From: Parvularculaceae bacterium
GTDB lineage: Bacteria > Pseudomonadota > Alphaproteobacteria > Caulobacterales > Parvularculaceae
Assembly (NCBI GenBank): GCA_021776475.1
Contig: JAJFFV010000005.1
Location: 1,736,001-1,800,000, forward strand
Direction of reading: 5' to 3'
DNA: 64,000 nt
Both the position numbers and the translations under genes were made by a program. Within the stretch, counting starts at the first letter, position 1; each line of letters opens with the position of its first letter. Below are positions 18,218 to 26,803 of this stretch, piece after piece. The notes below the pieces were generated by a model, which saw nothing but the letters and a program-made list of their open reading frames with translations, searched no databases and was not told the origin of the DNA.

Positions 18218-18706
18218 ATGAGAATAACGACACTGCTCAGTCTTCTGTTGGCCAGCTGTTTAACAATATCTGTACACGTCCATGATTTCGATGCACACGT
18301 TGCGTTACCAAATCAGTTCTTCTTCAGCGATACGCTGAAGAATGGTGCTGTTTGCTACTTAGGGCAGGTCGTTCCAATCGAGGTTTCTGCAGCCAAGGTT
18401 AAAACAGGTACCTGTGAGGAATTCAAGAACGTTCAATCACTGTCGGCACAACATGCCTTTTCCGACCGATCCTTCGCACTACATTTTGTTTCTCTGTTAA
18501 CCTCCGGCGATCTCGCAAATCACATCATGAGGTTTAAGAGGTTTGAGTTTGACGAAGTAGTAAATGGCAAGGCGAACATTAAATTCGACCGGCCACGCGA
18601 TGTCTTTGTTTATAATGCAGGGATTCGTACTCTAACCGCTGAGGGGGAGCGCGTTGCTCGGCAACTGCGCTACTGTCGTTCAAAAACGGGAGCAGGAATT
18701 GTCTGA
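18218..18706 (+). CDS. Exported hypothetical protein
   Basis: A 162-residue protein starting with a signal-like hydrophobic segment (MRITTLLSLLLASCLTISV). The mature part contains three cysteines (GAVCYLG, GTCEEF, RYCRS) and no recognised domain. The ATG at 18218 follows an exceptionally good ribosome site (GGAGGGAGAAAAAGC), which rules out the earlier in-frame start at 18125. Its stop overlaps the beginning of the next membrane protein gene, so the two are translationally coupled. Confidence 0.6.
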   Translation: MRITTLLSLLLASCLTISVHVHDFDAHVALPNQFFFSDTLKNGAVCYLGQVVPIEVSAAKVKTGTCEEFKNVQSLSAQHAFSDRSFALHFVSLLTSGDLANHIMRFKRFEFDEVVNGKANIKFDRPRDVFVYNAGIRTLTAEGERVARQLRYCRSKTGAGIV

Positions 18707-19133
18707 AGCAGAATTGCACGAATTGCTAGTCGGTTCTCGCGAGATAACCCAGGCAGTAATGGCTGCTTTGATCACTGTAAACTTTTCGATGATCGCTGGC
18801 GTTTATTATTTTGTCAGCAGATCTGGAATTCGAACGAAAATCGCTTGCGTCTTACTTTACTTGATCGCAATCGGTGTGTTGTTTGTGGCGCTGATGATCG
18901 AACGTGATGTTTTGATTCATGTTGTTGAGACTCTCGAGCAAATGCGGGCAAACGGCGAGAGGCTTACTCCGGTTAGTGAAGGATTACTGGATAACCCGAT
19001 CGCGAAATGGGGAACGATATTGATGGTGTTCATATGGTCGCTTGCAAGTATGGGCATGTGTTACTTAATATTCTTTTATAAGATCCAAGTACCCATCACG
19101 TTTAAACCTTTAGCCGATCTGAAGGAAAGTTAA
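18699..19133 (+). CDS. Small membrane protein, three predicted TM segments
   Basis: About 144 residues with hydrophobic spans near VMAALITVNFSMIAGVYYF, ACVLLYLIAIGVLFVALM and TILMVFIWSLASMGMCYLIF. A TTG start at 18699 is proposed because GGGAGCAGGA lies just upstream and the frame overlaps the previous stop by eight bases; an ATG at 18654 would instead overlap by 53 bases. Co-translated with the exported protein upstream, so they may form a membrane complex. Function unknown. Confidence 0.55.
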   Translation: MSEAELHELLVGSREITQAVMAALITVNFSMIAGVYYFVSRSGIRTKIACVLLYLIAIGVLFVALMIERDVLIHVVETLEQMRANGERLTPVSEGLLDNPIAKWGTILMVFIWSLASMGMCYLIFFYKIQVPITFKPLADLKES

Positions 19134-19184
19134 CGGGATCTATAGTCCTCATCAGTAAGCAGAACAAAGCGAATATGCCCCCCA

Positions 19185-19250
19185 GAGCCATTCTTTATTT
19201 TTGTGATCGAGTTATGGCTTGGGCTTGAGATTTTCTATAATCTTGGCATC
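19185..19250. repeat. 66-bp perfect direct repeat, copy 1
   Basis: Identical to 20151-20216 over all 66 bases, starting GAGCCATTCTTTATTTTTGT. It spans the stop codon and last codons of each PD40 lipoprotein gene and marks the ends of a ~966-bp duplicated unit. Confidence 0.9.
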
Positions 19251-20120
19251 GACCCAGTATATATCTACTTGTTTTTCACCGTTTATACGTTCCCCCGAAC
19301 GCCGATCAAAAAAGAGAAACTTTCCGTCGGGTGACACACTCGGATAGTTTTCGGCTTCGGTGGTATTTATCTTGTCGCCTAAGTTAATGGCAGGGCCCCA
19401 TGAGCCATCGGTCGCGCGATGACTGATATAGAGGTCGGACGTGCCATATCCGCCTTCTCTTCTGCTATCCCAGATGATGTAGGATTCATCAGGTGCGATG
19501 AAGGGGTGGGCATTGTAAGTGCCAATGCCAAACTGCGGGCCCAATGACTGCGGTTGTTCATATTTGCCATCTATCAATCGTGAATAGCGCAGAGGAGTGT
19601 CTAATTCCGGGGTAAAGGTATCAAAATAATATGTGCCGTTGGACAGCGCCGAAAGCCGCATAATGTCGATGTCTTTGAAAGGTGCGCCGAGGCTCTTCAG
19701 CTCCGACCAACTCGCGCCGGTGCGCTCCATATATTCTGTTTTAAAATAGAACCTCATCCCATCGGGAGAGATAGATCCTTCACTCACTCCTTGTTTGAGA
19801 TGAGCCTCCTGCCATTGACTATTTTTGTATTCAATGACTGTCAAAACATTGGACTCAGATTCCTCACCAAGCGGTCTCCGGATGAAATAAAACTCATTCA
19901 TACCCGGCGCAAACATGCCCTCGATTTCACGATTATCTTTTGTATTTACAATACCGGGCGCAAAAACTTCAGGGATTGAACCGGGAGGCTCCTGTCCGAG
20001 ATAAGGACCTTCAAGAACTGAAATGTCATCTTGGGAATGGCTGTCAACCGTTTTACTCGTCGCGCAACTCACAACAAAGAAAGCGGACAACAGAATTATG
20101 GATGATGAAAAACGCTTCAT
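19212..20120 (-). CDS. PD40/TolB-like beta-propeller lipoprotein
   Basis: A 302-residue lipoprotein (signal MKRFSSSIILLSAFFVVSC) whose mature part shows WD40-like PD40 repeats: GSISPDGMRFYF, HPFIAPDESYIIWDSRREGG and SVSPDGKFLFFDRRSG. Such propellers occur in TolB and in periplasmic signalling or binding proteins; no ligand can be inferred. AAGGACATAGC precedes the ATG. It is the downstream member of a tandem pair; the paralogue at 20178 has the same architecture and an identical C-terminus (DAKIIENLKPKP). Confidence 0.8.
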   Translation of the reverse strand: MKRFSSSIILLSAFFVVSCATSKTVDSHSQDDISVLEGPYLGQEPPGSIPEVFAPGIVNTKDNREIEGMFAPGMNEFYFIRRPLGEESESNVLTVIEYKNSQWQEAHLKQGVSEGSISPDGMRFYFKTEYMERTGASWSELKSLGAPFKDIDIMRLSALSNGTYYFDTFTPELDTPLRYSRLIDGKYEQPQSLGPQFGIGTYNAHPFIAPDESYIIWDSRREGGYGTSDLYISHRATDGSWGPAINLGDKINTTEAENYPSVSPDGKFLFFDRRSGERINGEKQVDIYWVDAKIIENLKPKP

Positions 20121-20150
20121 GCTATGTCCTTTTTTATTGAGGTTTACATC

Positions 20151-20216
20151 GAGCCATTCTTTATTTTTGTGATCGAGTTATGGCTTGGGCTTGAGATTTT
20201 CTATAATCTTGGCATC
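20151..20216. repeat. 66-bp perfect direct repeat, copy 2
   Basis: Second copy of the 66-base repeat at 19185-19250, again covering the 3' end of a PD40 lipoprotein gene. Confidence 0.9.
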
Positions 20217-21053
20217 TACCCAAAATATATCGACATCTTCGTAGTCATCTGAGCCCATATTTCTACTGAAGAAAAGGTATTTTCCGTTGGGTGTAACACT
20301 CGCTGACGCCTCCCATGTGTCAGTATTTATCTCATTGCCCAGATTAACTGCAGCGCCCCACGAACCATCTTTCTGTTGAAAACTAATATAGATATCTGAA
20401 TCACCATATCCATCTTCTCTCTTGGCATCCCATAACAAATAGGATTCATCAGGCGCTATAAAAGGATGGTTCAGATAGGTCCCTGTATTGATTGCTTCGC
20501 TCAAGGGTTTGGGAGTTTCATATTTTCCATCCACTAATCGCGAATACCGGATAGGAAAGTCCAATTGATCTTTGTTGAAGGTATCAAAATAATAAGTTCC
20601 GTTTGCGGAAGCCGTAAGACGCATGATTTGCAAGTCTTTGAAGGGAGCCTCAAGTTCTTTTACTTCTGACCATCCTATCTCAGCCCGTTCTTTATAACGC
20701 CTGCCCAAATGCATGGTCTTACCATCGGGGGAGATGAAAGGTTGCCCGACCCGAGGTGAAATTACTGACTCTCGCCATCCGTCTTCTTCATTTTGAAAAA
20801 CTGCAAACGAAGCTTTTTCATACTTACCGCCGTTTCTGAGGAGATAGAATTCTCTCAGATCTGGTGTGAAAGTGCCGCCGTATTCCCAGTGCTCGGTCGA
20901 AACTATTCCTGGTGCAAATCGTGCAGGTGTTAAGCCGGGAGGCCTTTGTCCGAGATAGGGACCTTCAAGAATAGGCTTTTCATCTTGAAGCTGACAAGCA
21001 CAGCTCAAAGCAACAACGGACAAAAGAATTGTAGATGATGAAAAACGCTTCAT
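20178..21053 (-). CDS. PD40/TolB-like beta-propeller lipoprotein (paralogue)
   Basis: A 291-residue paralogue of the gene immediately downstream. Lipobox SVVALSCAC, the shared phrase ILEGPYLGQRPPG, and PD40 repeats (FISPDGKTMHLGRRY, HPFIAPDESYLLWDAKRED, SVTPNGKYLFFSRN). Middle regions differ considerably while the ends are nearly identical at DNA level. This suggests either a recent end-homogenising conversion or an old duplication with retained termini. AAGGAAATATC precedes the ATG. Confidence 0.8.
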   Translation of the reverse strand: MKRFSSSTILLSVVALSCACQLQDEKPILEGPYLGQRPPGLTPARFAPGIVSTEHWEYGGTFTPDLREFYLLRNGGKYEKASFAVFQNEEDGWRESVISPRVGQPFISPDGKTMHLGRRYKERAEIGWSEVKELEAPFKDLQIMRLTASANGTYYFDTFNKDQLDFPIRYSRLVDGKYETPKPLSEAINTGTYLNHPFIAPDESYLLWDAKREDGYGDSDIYISFQQKDGSWGAAVNLGNEINTDTWEASASVTPNGKYLFFSRNMGSDDYEDVDIFWVDAKIIENLKPKP

Positions 21054-21181
21054 GATATTTCCTTTTTATTGTTAAAATAATCACTCGCTTTTAGTGGAAA
21101 CAACCATTTTATGTGGTTCTCGTGGATCAACGCGGCGTCGGCGGCTCCAATCCCCTGCCGCTAGCGCCGACCGCTGATCTC

Positions 21182-21307
21182 TTATATCCGCCCCTCGATC
21201 TCCCATGTTCCAGTCTGAGCAAAGCCGAGGTGATTTTCATAGAATTGAAGAGTAGCTAGCATATCGTCAGTAAACAGACTTGGTACGATAGGCCCGCGCT
21301 TTTCCAT
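21182..21307 (-). pseudogene. Truncated glyoxalase/VOC protein
   Basis: A 41-codon frame starting at ATG 21307 reads MEKRGPIVPSLFTDDMLATL, then QFYENHLGFAQTGTWEIEG and a stop. This is the first beta-alpha-beta motif of a vicinal-oxygen-chelate (glyoxalase/bleomycin-resistance) domain. The remaining ~80 residues and the second metal-binding half are missing, so it is a remnant. Confidence 0.65.
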
Positions 21308-21399
21308 GTAAAACTCCGAATTTAAAAACACCAATCCTAACATGTGAATTTGAGGATGGTAGCGGACTGCGAAAGGTTTTTTAAGAGCTAACTATCCGC

Positions 21400-21870
21400 T
21401 TGTCCAAATTGAGCTGTCAGATGTCCGAGGGTGAATATGTGCCTGATGGGCGGGGCGGATTTTACATCCGTCTATTCCTCGCGAATTACGCAACAGATGG
21501 ACTTCAAGGTAACCCGCTGGAGAACTTACATATCGCAAAACTGAATATATTTGAGAACCGTTTGTCCGAGACATATTACCGTCAATCCGTGAACATGGCA
21601 CAACAGGCCTTACTGGTGAAGCGCGAAGAGGTCTTCGGCGGTGCCGCAGGGCGGCGGCGTTGGTTCGGTCTGAAACAGGTCGAACAGATAACGGGCGAAA
21701 TCGTCTATGCGCCGCACATGATCACAGGTGAGGTGAATTTTTTGCAAGTTTCGGCAACAGTTCTCCTCTTCGAAGAACGCCCGCCGGCAGCGCAACGCAG
21801 GATCCGTTGTGAACGCTTCCATCAATTGACTCAACCAAAAATTGTAGCTATTCGATTCATAAACCATTAA
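21400..21870 (+). CDS. Doubtful hypothetical ORF
   Basis: An open frame of 156 codons with no recognised domain and no good ribosome site. A minus-strand frame (21610-21867) also reads through the second half. Base composition at codon third positions does not decide between strands. It may be non-coding or the remains of an old gene. Confidence 0.25.
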   Translation: MSKLSCQMSEGEYVPDGRGGFYIRLFLANYATDGLQGNPLENLHIAKLNIFENRLSETYYRQSVNMAQQALLVKREEVFGGAAGRRRWFGLKQVEQITGEIVYAPHMITGEVNFLQVSATVLLFEERPPAAQRRIRCERFHQLTQPKIVAIRFINH

Positions 21871-22011
21871 TTGAATATTAGTCTTATTTACCTACTCGAA
21901 GATGAGGAAGAATTGCTAGAATCGGCATGAGTCTGTTGTGCGGGACGGACGATCGCAAAATGGCGCACCCAGCTCAGGTCTTAACGCCTGACGGCCCGCA
22001 AAGAGAACTCT

Positions 22012-22332
22012 ATGAGTAAGAATTCAACTAATATGCAGACTATCCTCTTGGAGGACGTTCTCGATCTGACGGTCTCAGCACAACTTGTAGATTCCCTCCA
22101 TGCGCACCGCGGCAGTAGCCTTCGCTTGGATGCCTCGAGGGTCGTGCAGCTGGGAGCTCTGTGTCTTCAAATTCTCTTATCAGCTACACGGACATGGGCC
22201 AGCGACGGAGTGGATTTGAAGATCATCAACTCGTCGCCAGTTTTTTTAGATGGCCTAGAAGGCTTTGGTATGACCGCTGTCGAAAATGTCAATATGGAGG
22301 CGGATCAATGCCACTCAATATCCTTGCTGTAG
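22012..22332 (+). CDS. STAS-domain protein of the chemotaxis operon
   Basis: A 106-residue single STAS domain (LEDVLDLTVSAQLVDSLHAH, LRLDASRVVQLGALCLQILL, GVDLKIINSSPVFLDGLEGFGM). The usual phosphorylatable Ser after the D-x-S motif appears as DASRVVQLGA. Family members act as anti-sigma-factor antagonists or, next to che genes, as CheS-like partners of CheA. The stop lies 25 bases inside the following cheY, so the operon is translationally coupled. It is the first gene of the plus-strand chemotaxis operon. Confidence 0.8.
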   Translation: MSKNSTNMQTILLEDVLDLTVSAQLVDSLHAHRGSSLRLDASRVVQLGALCLQILLSATRTWASDGVDLKIINSSPVFLDGLEGFGMTAVENVNMEADQCHSISLL

Positions 22333-22673
22333 ATGATTCACAAACCATGCGGGATATGTTGGTTCTTGCACTGGCAGGAGCAGAATTTAATGTGACATTG
22401 GCTGAAAATGGGCTGCAAGGGATTCATGCTCTTCAAAAGATGAACCCAAATGTGATCATTACTGACATCAATATGCCTGTTCTTGATGGGTTTGGCTTCA
22501 TTGAGCGAGTGCGTAAGGGTGACAAGCTTCGCGCTGTACCGATCCTCATACTGACAACAGAAAGTGCACCGGAACTGAAACAGCGCGCACGTAACGCCGG
22601 TGCAACCGGCTGGATTGTTAAACCTTTCGATAAAGTCAAATTGATAAGTGCGATACGCAAAGTCGCAGCGTAA
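22308..22673 (+). CDS. cheY: Chemotaxis response regulator CheY
   Basis: Single receiver domain of 121 residues. The acidic pocket is AVDDSQ, the phospho-acceptor Asp is in TDINMPVLDG, the conserved Thr is in LTTES, and the Lys is in IVKPFD. It should be phosphorylated by CheA and act on the flagellar switch or serve as a phosphate sink. The ATG at 22308 follows GGAGG with seven-base spacing and lies inside the STAS gene; an earlier in-frame start is not supported. 20 bp precede cheA. Confidence 0.9.
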   Translation: MPLNILAVDDSQTMRDMLVLALAGAEFNVTLAENGLQGIHALQKMNPNVIITDINMPVLDGFGFIERVRKGDKLRAVPILILTTESAPELKQRARNAGATGWIVKPFDKVKLISAIRKVAA

Positions 22674-22693
22674 TCCTTCTGGAGGGTATCCAA

Positions 22694-24826
22694 GTGGATA
22701 CAATGGATGAGATAAAGCAGACTTTTTTCCAAGAGTGCGAAGATCTGTTGGCTGAACTGGAAAACGGACTCCTCATGGTCAATGAAGGGTATGGTGATTC
22801 AGAGACCGTCAATTCTATATTTAGAGCTGTGCATTCTATCAAAGGCGGTGCTGGTGCATTCGGCCTCGACGAACTGGTCGATTTTGCACACGCTTTTGAA
22901 TCGATACTGGATGAAGTTCGTTGTGATCGGCTAGAAACCACCGGCGAAGTCCTGAAAGTGCTGCTTCAATCAACCGATGTGCTTGCCGACTTAGTCCAAG
23001 CGGCCCGTGTTGGCGAGAAGTGCAACACTGAGCGCACTCAATTCCTGGTAAAGGAATTAAATCTACTCGCCAGCATACCCTCGAACAAAGAAACAGTGGA
23101 CACACAAAGGCCCCAAGAGGCAATTGATGAAAACGGACTAGATTTTCAACCAGTCGCAATCGATCTTGATACCTGTACAGACGGTGACGCGTCATCATTG
23201 CCAAGTAAGAAGATTTTTGAGATCGCGTTTACGCCAAAACCTTCCTTATATTCTAGTGGAAATGAATCCGCACTGATTTTACGAGAATTGTCCCAATTAG
23301 GAGATCGAAAGATAGAATGTGATATTTCTCGCATTCCAACCCTAGACGCAATCGATCCAGAAGGTGCGTACCTTTCTTGGTTTATAAAGCTCGAAACCGA
23401 TGCAGACGAACCAGCCATTCGCGAAGTGTTCGAATTCGTTGAAGGCGAGTGCGATCTGACTATCAACCACGTAACAACAAGTCCCCTCACTGAAGAAGGG
23501 GTTGTGCCAGAAGCACAAATAGAGCGCCAAGAGCAGCGTGAGGTTGTCGAGGGTCGCAGCCCAGTAGAAACTGAAAATCAGCCTACACAAACAAATAGCA
23601 AAGTCCTTACGGCACCAAAAGCCGACGAACAGCCGGATCGCAGGACCTCTGGGTCACCGGCAACGATACGGGTAAGCCTTGAGCGTTTGGATCGGCTCCT
23701 AAATCTTGTCGGCGAGTTGGTCATCAACCAGTCAATGATAGCCCAATATACCCTTGTGCCGGGGGAAGCAAGCGGCTCGGCAGTATCAGCCAAGCTTGAT
23801 GAGGTCGAACAATTAACCCGGGAGATTCAGGACTGCGCGATGACAATCCGTGCACAGCCTGTTAAGTCTCTGTTCCAGAGAATGTCTCGAATTGTTCGTG
23901 AAGGTGCTGCTTCGACTGGAAAATCAGTACACCTTATAACGGAAGGAGAAGCAACAGAAATTGATAAAATCGTTATCGAACGCTTAACTGATCCGCTTAT
24001 GCACATGATCCGTAATGCTGTTGACCATGGCTTGGAGACGCCCGACAAACGACTTGAAAAGGGCAAGCCGGAACAAGGTACAATTCGCCTTTCTGCTGCG
24101 CATCGCTCCGGTAGGATAGTGATCCATGTTTCGGACGATGGTGCAGGAATAAATCGTGAGCGTGTTAAGCAGATTGCCATCGACAAAGGTCTAATTCCTG
24201 AAGATGCTCAACTGACAGATGCTCAAATTGATAGTCTGCTTTTTATGCCGGGATTTTCGACCGCTACAGAAATATCAAATATGTCTGGCCGCGGAGTCGG
24301 AATGGATGTCGTAAAGCAGGCGATTCATGCGCTCGGTGGTCGCGTCTCGCTCGTGTCGAGGCCCGACCACGGATCTACATTCACCATCAACTTACCATTA
24401 ACGCTGGCGGTGTTGGATGGCATGGTTGCACAGGTTTCCGGCCAGACAATCGTCGTACCGTTGTCGGCTATCATCGAAACCCTGCAACCGAAGCCACACG
24501 ACATCCACGGACTTGGTTCGACCGCGCGCGTTTTGTCAATTCGCGGAGAATTCCTACCCATCATCGATCTTGGCCACGAACTGGGCTATTGTGAAGACCA
24601 GCAGGATCCCTTGAAAGGTGTTGTTCTTTCTGTGGAAACACATGAGGGCAATCGTTGTGCTCTACTGGTGGATTCAATTCAGGATCAACGCCAAGTGGTC
24701 ATCAAAAGCCTCGAAGACAACTATGGCTCTGTACCGGGAATAGCGGCCGCTACAATCCTCGGTAACGGCTGTATTTCGCTTATTCTCGATGTAGATTCAG
24801 TTGTAAATCGAAGAGCTGCTGCATGA
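22694..24826 (+). CDS. cheA: Chemotaxis histidine kinase CheA
   Basis: A 710-residue kinase with P1 HPt domain (phosphorylated His 47 in RAVHSIKGGAGAFG), a linker/P2-like region, P3 dimerisation (RVSLERLDRLLNLVGELVI), P4 ATPase with N box (HMIRNAVDHGLE), G1 (SDDGAGINRE) and G2 (MSGRGVGMDVV), and a C-terminal CheW-like P5. It starts with GTG: GGAGGG lies seven bases before GTG 22694, whereas the ATG at 22703 would be too far away. It couples receptors to the two CheY proteins and CheB encoded nearby. Confidence 0.95.
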   Translation: MDTMDEIKQTFFQECEDLLAELENGLLMVNEGYGDSETVNSIFRAVHSIKGGAGAFGLDELVDFAHAFESILDEVRCDRLETTGEVLKVLLQSTDVLADLVQAARVGEKCNTERTQFLVKELNLLASIPSNKETVDTQRPQEAIDENGLDFQPVAIDLDTCTDGDASSLPSKKIFEIAFTPKPSLYSSGNESALILRELSQLGDRKIECDISRIPTLDAIDPEGAYLSWFIKLETDADEPAIREVFEFVEGECDLTINHVTTSPLTEEGVVPEAQIERQEQREVVEGRSPVETENQPTQTNSKVLTAPKADEQPDRRTSGSPATIRVSLERLDRLLNLVGELVINQSMIAQYTLVPGEASGSAVSAKLDEVEQLTREIQDCAMTIRAQPVKSLFQRMSRIVREGAASTGKSVHLITEGEATEIDKIVIERLTDPLMHMIRNAVDHGLETPDKRLEKGKPEQGTIRLSAAHRSGRIVIHVSDDGAGINRERVKQIAIDKGLIPEDAQLTDAQIDSLLFMPGFSTATEISNMSGRGVGMDVVKQAIHALGGRVSLVSRPDHGSTFTINLPLTLAVLDGMVAQVSGQTIVVPLSAIIETLQPKPHDIHGLGSTARVLSIRGEFLPIIDLGHELGYCEDQQDPLKGVVLSVETHEGNRCALLVDSIQDQRQVVIKSLEDNYGSVPGIAAATILGNGCISLILDVDSVVNRRAAA

Positions 24827-24852
24827 AAAAATTCCCACTAATGAGGTAGAAT

Positions 24853-25320
24853 ATGTCAGATATCGATAACATCGAGAATATGGATACTTCCGAATTTCTT
24901 GCCTTCCGCGTCTGCGGTCAGGAATATTGCGTCAATATAATGTCCGTACAAGAAATACGTGGCTGGAGTCCGGCGACGGCGTTACCGGAAGCGCCAGATT
25001 TCATTCGCGGAGTGATCAACCTACGTGGTTCTGTTTTACCCATTATTGATCTCGCAATTAGACTAGGGCTGGAAGAAACAGATCCAACAACAAGGCATGT
25101 TGTTGTTATCTTACAAATACGCAATCAGATTGTTGGGCTCCTCGTCGATGCTGTGTCGGATATTCTAACCGTTATGCGTAGTATGATTCAGGCAACCCCA
25201 GATGTCATGTCCGACAATACGAAATCTTTTATTTGCGGCGTATTGGCGATGGAGGGGCGCATGATCAGCCTCGTTGATCTTGATCTTTTTCTACCAGAAA
25301 CTGCGGATCTTAAACCATGA
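24853..25320 (+). CDS. cheW: Chemotaxis coupling protein CheW
   Basis: A 155-residue CheW linking CheA to receptors. Features: FLAFRVCGQEYCVNIMSVQEI, FIRGVINLRGSVLPIIDL and ICGVLAMEGRMISLVDL, all typical of the double beta-barrel fold. It ends with TGA overlapping the ATG of the truncated cheR (ATGA), showing translational coupling. Confidence 0.94.
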   Translation: MSDIDNIENMDTSEFLAFRVCGQEYCVNIMSVQEIRGWSPATALPEAPDFIRGVINLRGSVLPIIDLAIRLGLEETDPTTRHVVVILQIRNQIVGLLVDAVSDILTVMRSMIQATPDVMSDNTKSFICGVLAMEGRMISLVDLDLFLPETADLKP

Positions 25321-25511
25321 GAAATGCCCTCATCCGCGGCAATGGTCCTAAGTTAACGATCGGCACGCTCAATGAGAGTTCGCCGTCGGATGTCACAATG
25401 CAACGGAAAGCATCCGCTGTCGCTATTCACGGGTCAAACGAGAAAACACTGTTTGTGTACGATAGGCTAGTAAAATACCTGCGCAGGAGGAACCATAAGT
25501 ATGTCGCTTAA
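25317..25511 (+). pseudogene. cheR: Truncated cheR: N-terminal domain only
   Basis: A 64-codon frame begins within the cheW stop, exactly where cheR sits in many che operons. Its second half (SPSDVTMQRKASAVAIHGS, then NEKTLFVYDRLVKYLRRRN) follows the CheR N-terminal helix pattern (SGI-L--K--LVY-RL-KRLR). It then stops at 25509-25511, overlapping the next cheY. The SAM-dependent methyltransferase domain (~200 residues) is entirely missing. It may be an expressed relic of the receptor-binding domain or simply a deletion scar. Identification rests on a short match. Confidence 0.6.
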
Positions 25512-25887
25512 GGAGCAACTTAAAATAATGGTTGTAGACGATATGTCCACGAGCCGGGGGCTTGTTTTAAATGCGCTGCAAGCAATTGGTTTTAAGAAGT
25601 ACACATTTGAAAATACGGGTGCGAAGGCATTCAAGGAAATATGCACAAATCCCGTACATTTGGTGATTTCAGACTATAATATGCCTGAGATGGATGGGTT
25701 GCAGTTACTCCAGGCTATTCGTGAGTACAAGCCAACCAGTAGGATAGGGTTTATCTTGCTGACAGGTAGCGCCGAAGCTGGGTTAATAACGCGGGCTGGC
25801 AAATTGGGCATGAACAACTATCTCAAAAAACCATTTCAAACTCTGGATTTAAAAAATTGTATTGAGAAAGTGGTTGGCAAGCTATAG
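25501..25887 (+). CDS. CheY-like single-domain response regulator
   Basis: A second receiver protein, 128 residues: MVVDDMSTSRG acidic pocket, SDYNMPEMDGL phospho-Asp, LLTGSAE Thr, YLKKPF Lys. The start overlaps the truncated cheR by 11 bases and has AGGAGGAACC upstream. Alphaproteobacteria often carry two CheYs, one acting on the motor and one as phosphate sink; which role this has is not evident. Confidence 0.9.
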   Translation: MSLKEQLKIMVVDDMSTSRGLVLNALQAIGFKKYTFENTGAKAFKEICTNPVHLVISDYNMPEMDGLQLLQAIREYKPTSRIGFILLTGSAEAGLITRAGKLGMNNYLKKPFQTLDLKNCIEKVVGKL

Positions 25888-25990
25888 GAATTTACACTAT
25901 TTTTACCACAAAACAGGGCATACAGAATAAAAAAATGGGAAGAGGGATGGTCCATGTCTTCACCAATCGCAAAAGGTCTAAGGCATTGTA

Positions 25991-26386
25991 ATGTCTGAGA
26001 TAGATTCCGAAAATTGTTCAGATAACGCTACTTTGCCCGCAGCAGAAGTGTTGCGCCGAACTGCTCGCGAACTACGTGACCTAACTACCACAGCAGATCA
26101 GTTGCAAGTTGCCCTTAGCAGTATCATCACTGAATCGAGCGAGCAGACATCGAACCAAATATACGAATTGCAGCGACTTGACTATCTGAAGCAGTCTGTC
26201 GATGAGATCTCCAACTTTCTGCAGCGCCTAGCAAGCGATACTCCTGGAGATTGGAAATACGATGCAATTGCCGCCGTCGATGAAATAAAGTTAACCGCTC
26301 TTGCCACAAGATTATCGAAAACGGACGAGACTACAGTCAATGGCGATGGACTTGATGATGTTGGAAAGTGCGACCTTTTTTTGTAG
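25991..26386 (+). CDS. Small helical protein at the end of the che operon
   Basis: A 131-residue, mostly helical protein (AAEVLRRTARELRDLTTTAD, YELQRLDYLKQSVDEISNFL) with a disordered acidic tail. The heptad-like central helix and operon position suggest a CheZ- or CheT/CheU-like accessory factor. I see no certain catalytic motif, so this is an inference from context. It begins 103 bp after the second cheY and converges on the PilZ gene. Confidence 0.6.
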   Translation: MSEIDSENCSDNATLPAAEVLRRTARELRDLTTTADQLQVALSSIITESSEQTSNQIYELQRLDYLKQSVDEISNFLQRLASDTPGDWKYDAIAAVDEIKLTALATRLSKTDETTVNGDGLDDVGKCDLFL

Positions 26387-26403
26387 GGAACGGCACCGTT
26401 TAT

Positions 26404-26745
26404 TTAAACAAATTTGTCTTCGAGGTTCTTAGCCAAGCGCATCCGTGCATCAATACTGTGGTTAAACCGAATACCAAACCCACCGTTGAAACCGCGAACA
26501 ACTGTGCAAGGAATGACGCCGAATTCACTGGATGTCATGGTATAATTGCCACCAATAGATAGTTTCATAAAAGTCCAGAATGACGCACCCGTAGCAGATA
26601 TATCAATCAATTCTCCAGAAGCGCAGCGCTTATGCCCTTGAACAATATCAACCCGTCCTTGCGTCCGATACCGCGCCGATTCTCGATGCCGTACGGATAA
26701 TAAGCTGGTCATTGTTGAGTACTCATGCCTGTTCGCCAGATGCAT
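26404..26745 (-). CDS. PilZ-domain protein
   Basis: A 113-residue single PilZ domain, a c-di-GMP-binding fold. The two ligand motifs are visible: RHRESARYR (RxxxR-like) and DISATGASF (D/NxSxxG). It follows cheB on the same strand by 59 bp, so c-di-GMP may modulate this chemotaxis system. A shorter start at the internal MTSLLSVRH is possible. Confidence 0.8.
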   Translation of the reverse strand: MHLANRHEYSTMTSLLSVRHRESARYRTQGRVDIVQGHKRCASGELIDISATGASFWTFMKLSIGGNYTMTSSEFGVIPCTVVRGFNGGFGIRFNHSIDARMRLAKNLEDKFV

Positions 26746-26803
26746 GTTGCCGGATGCGGGGACAACATTATTGTGTGATAAATTTCATTTGTTGTAATGG
26801 CCA

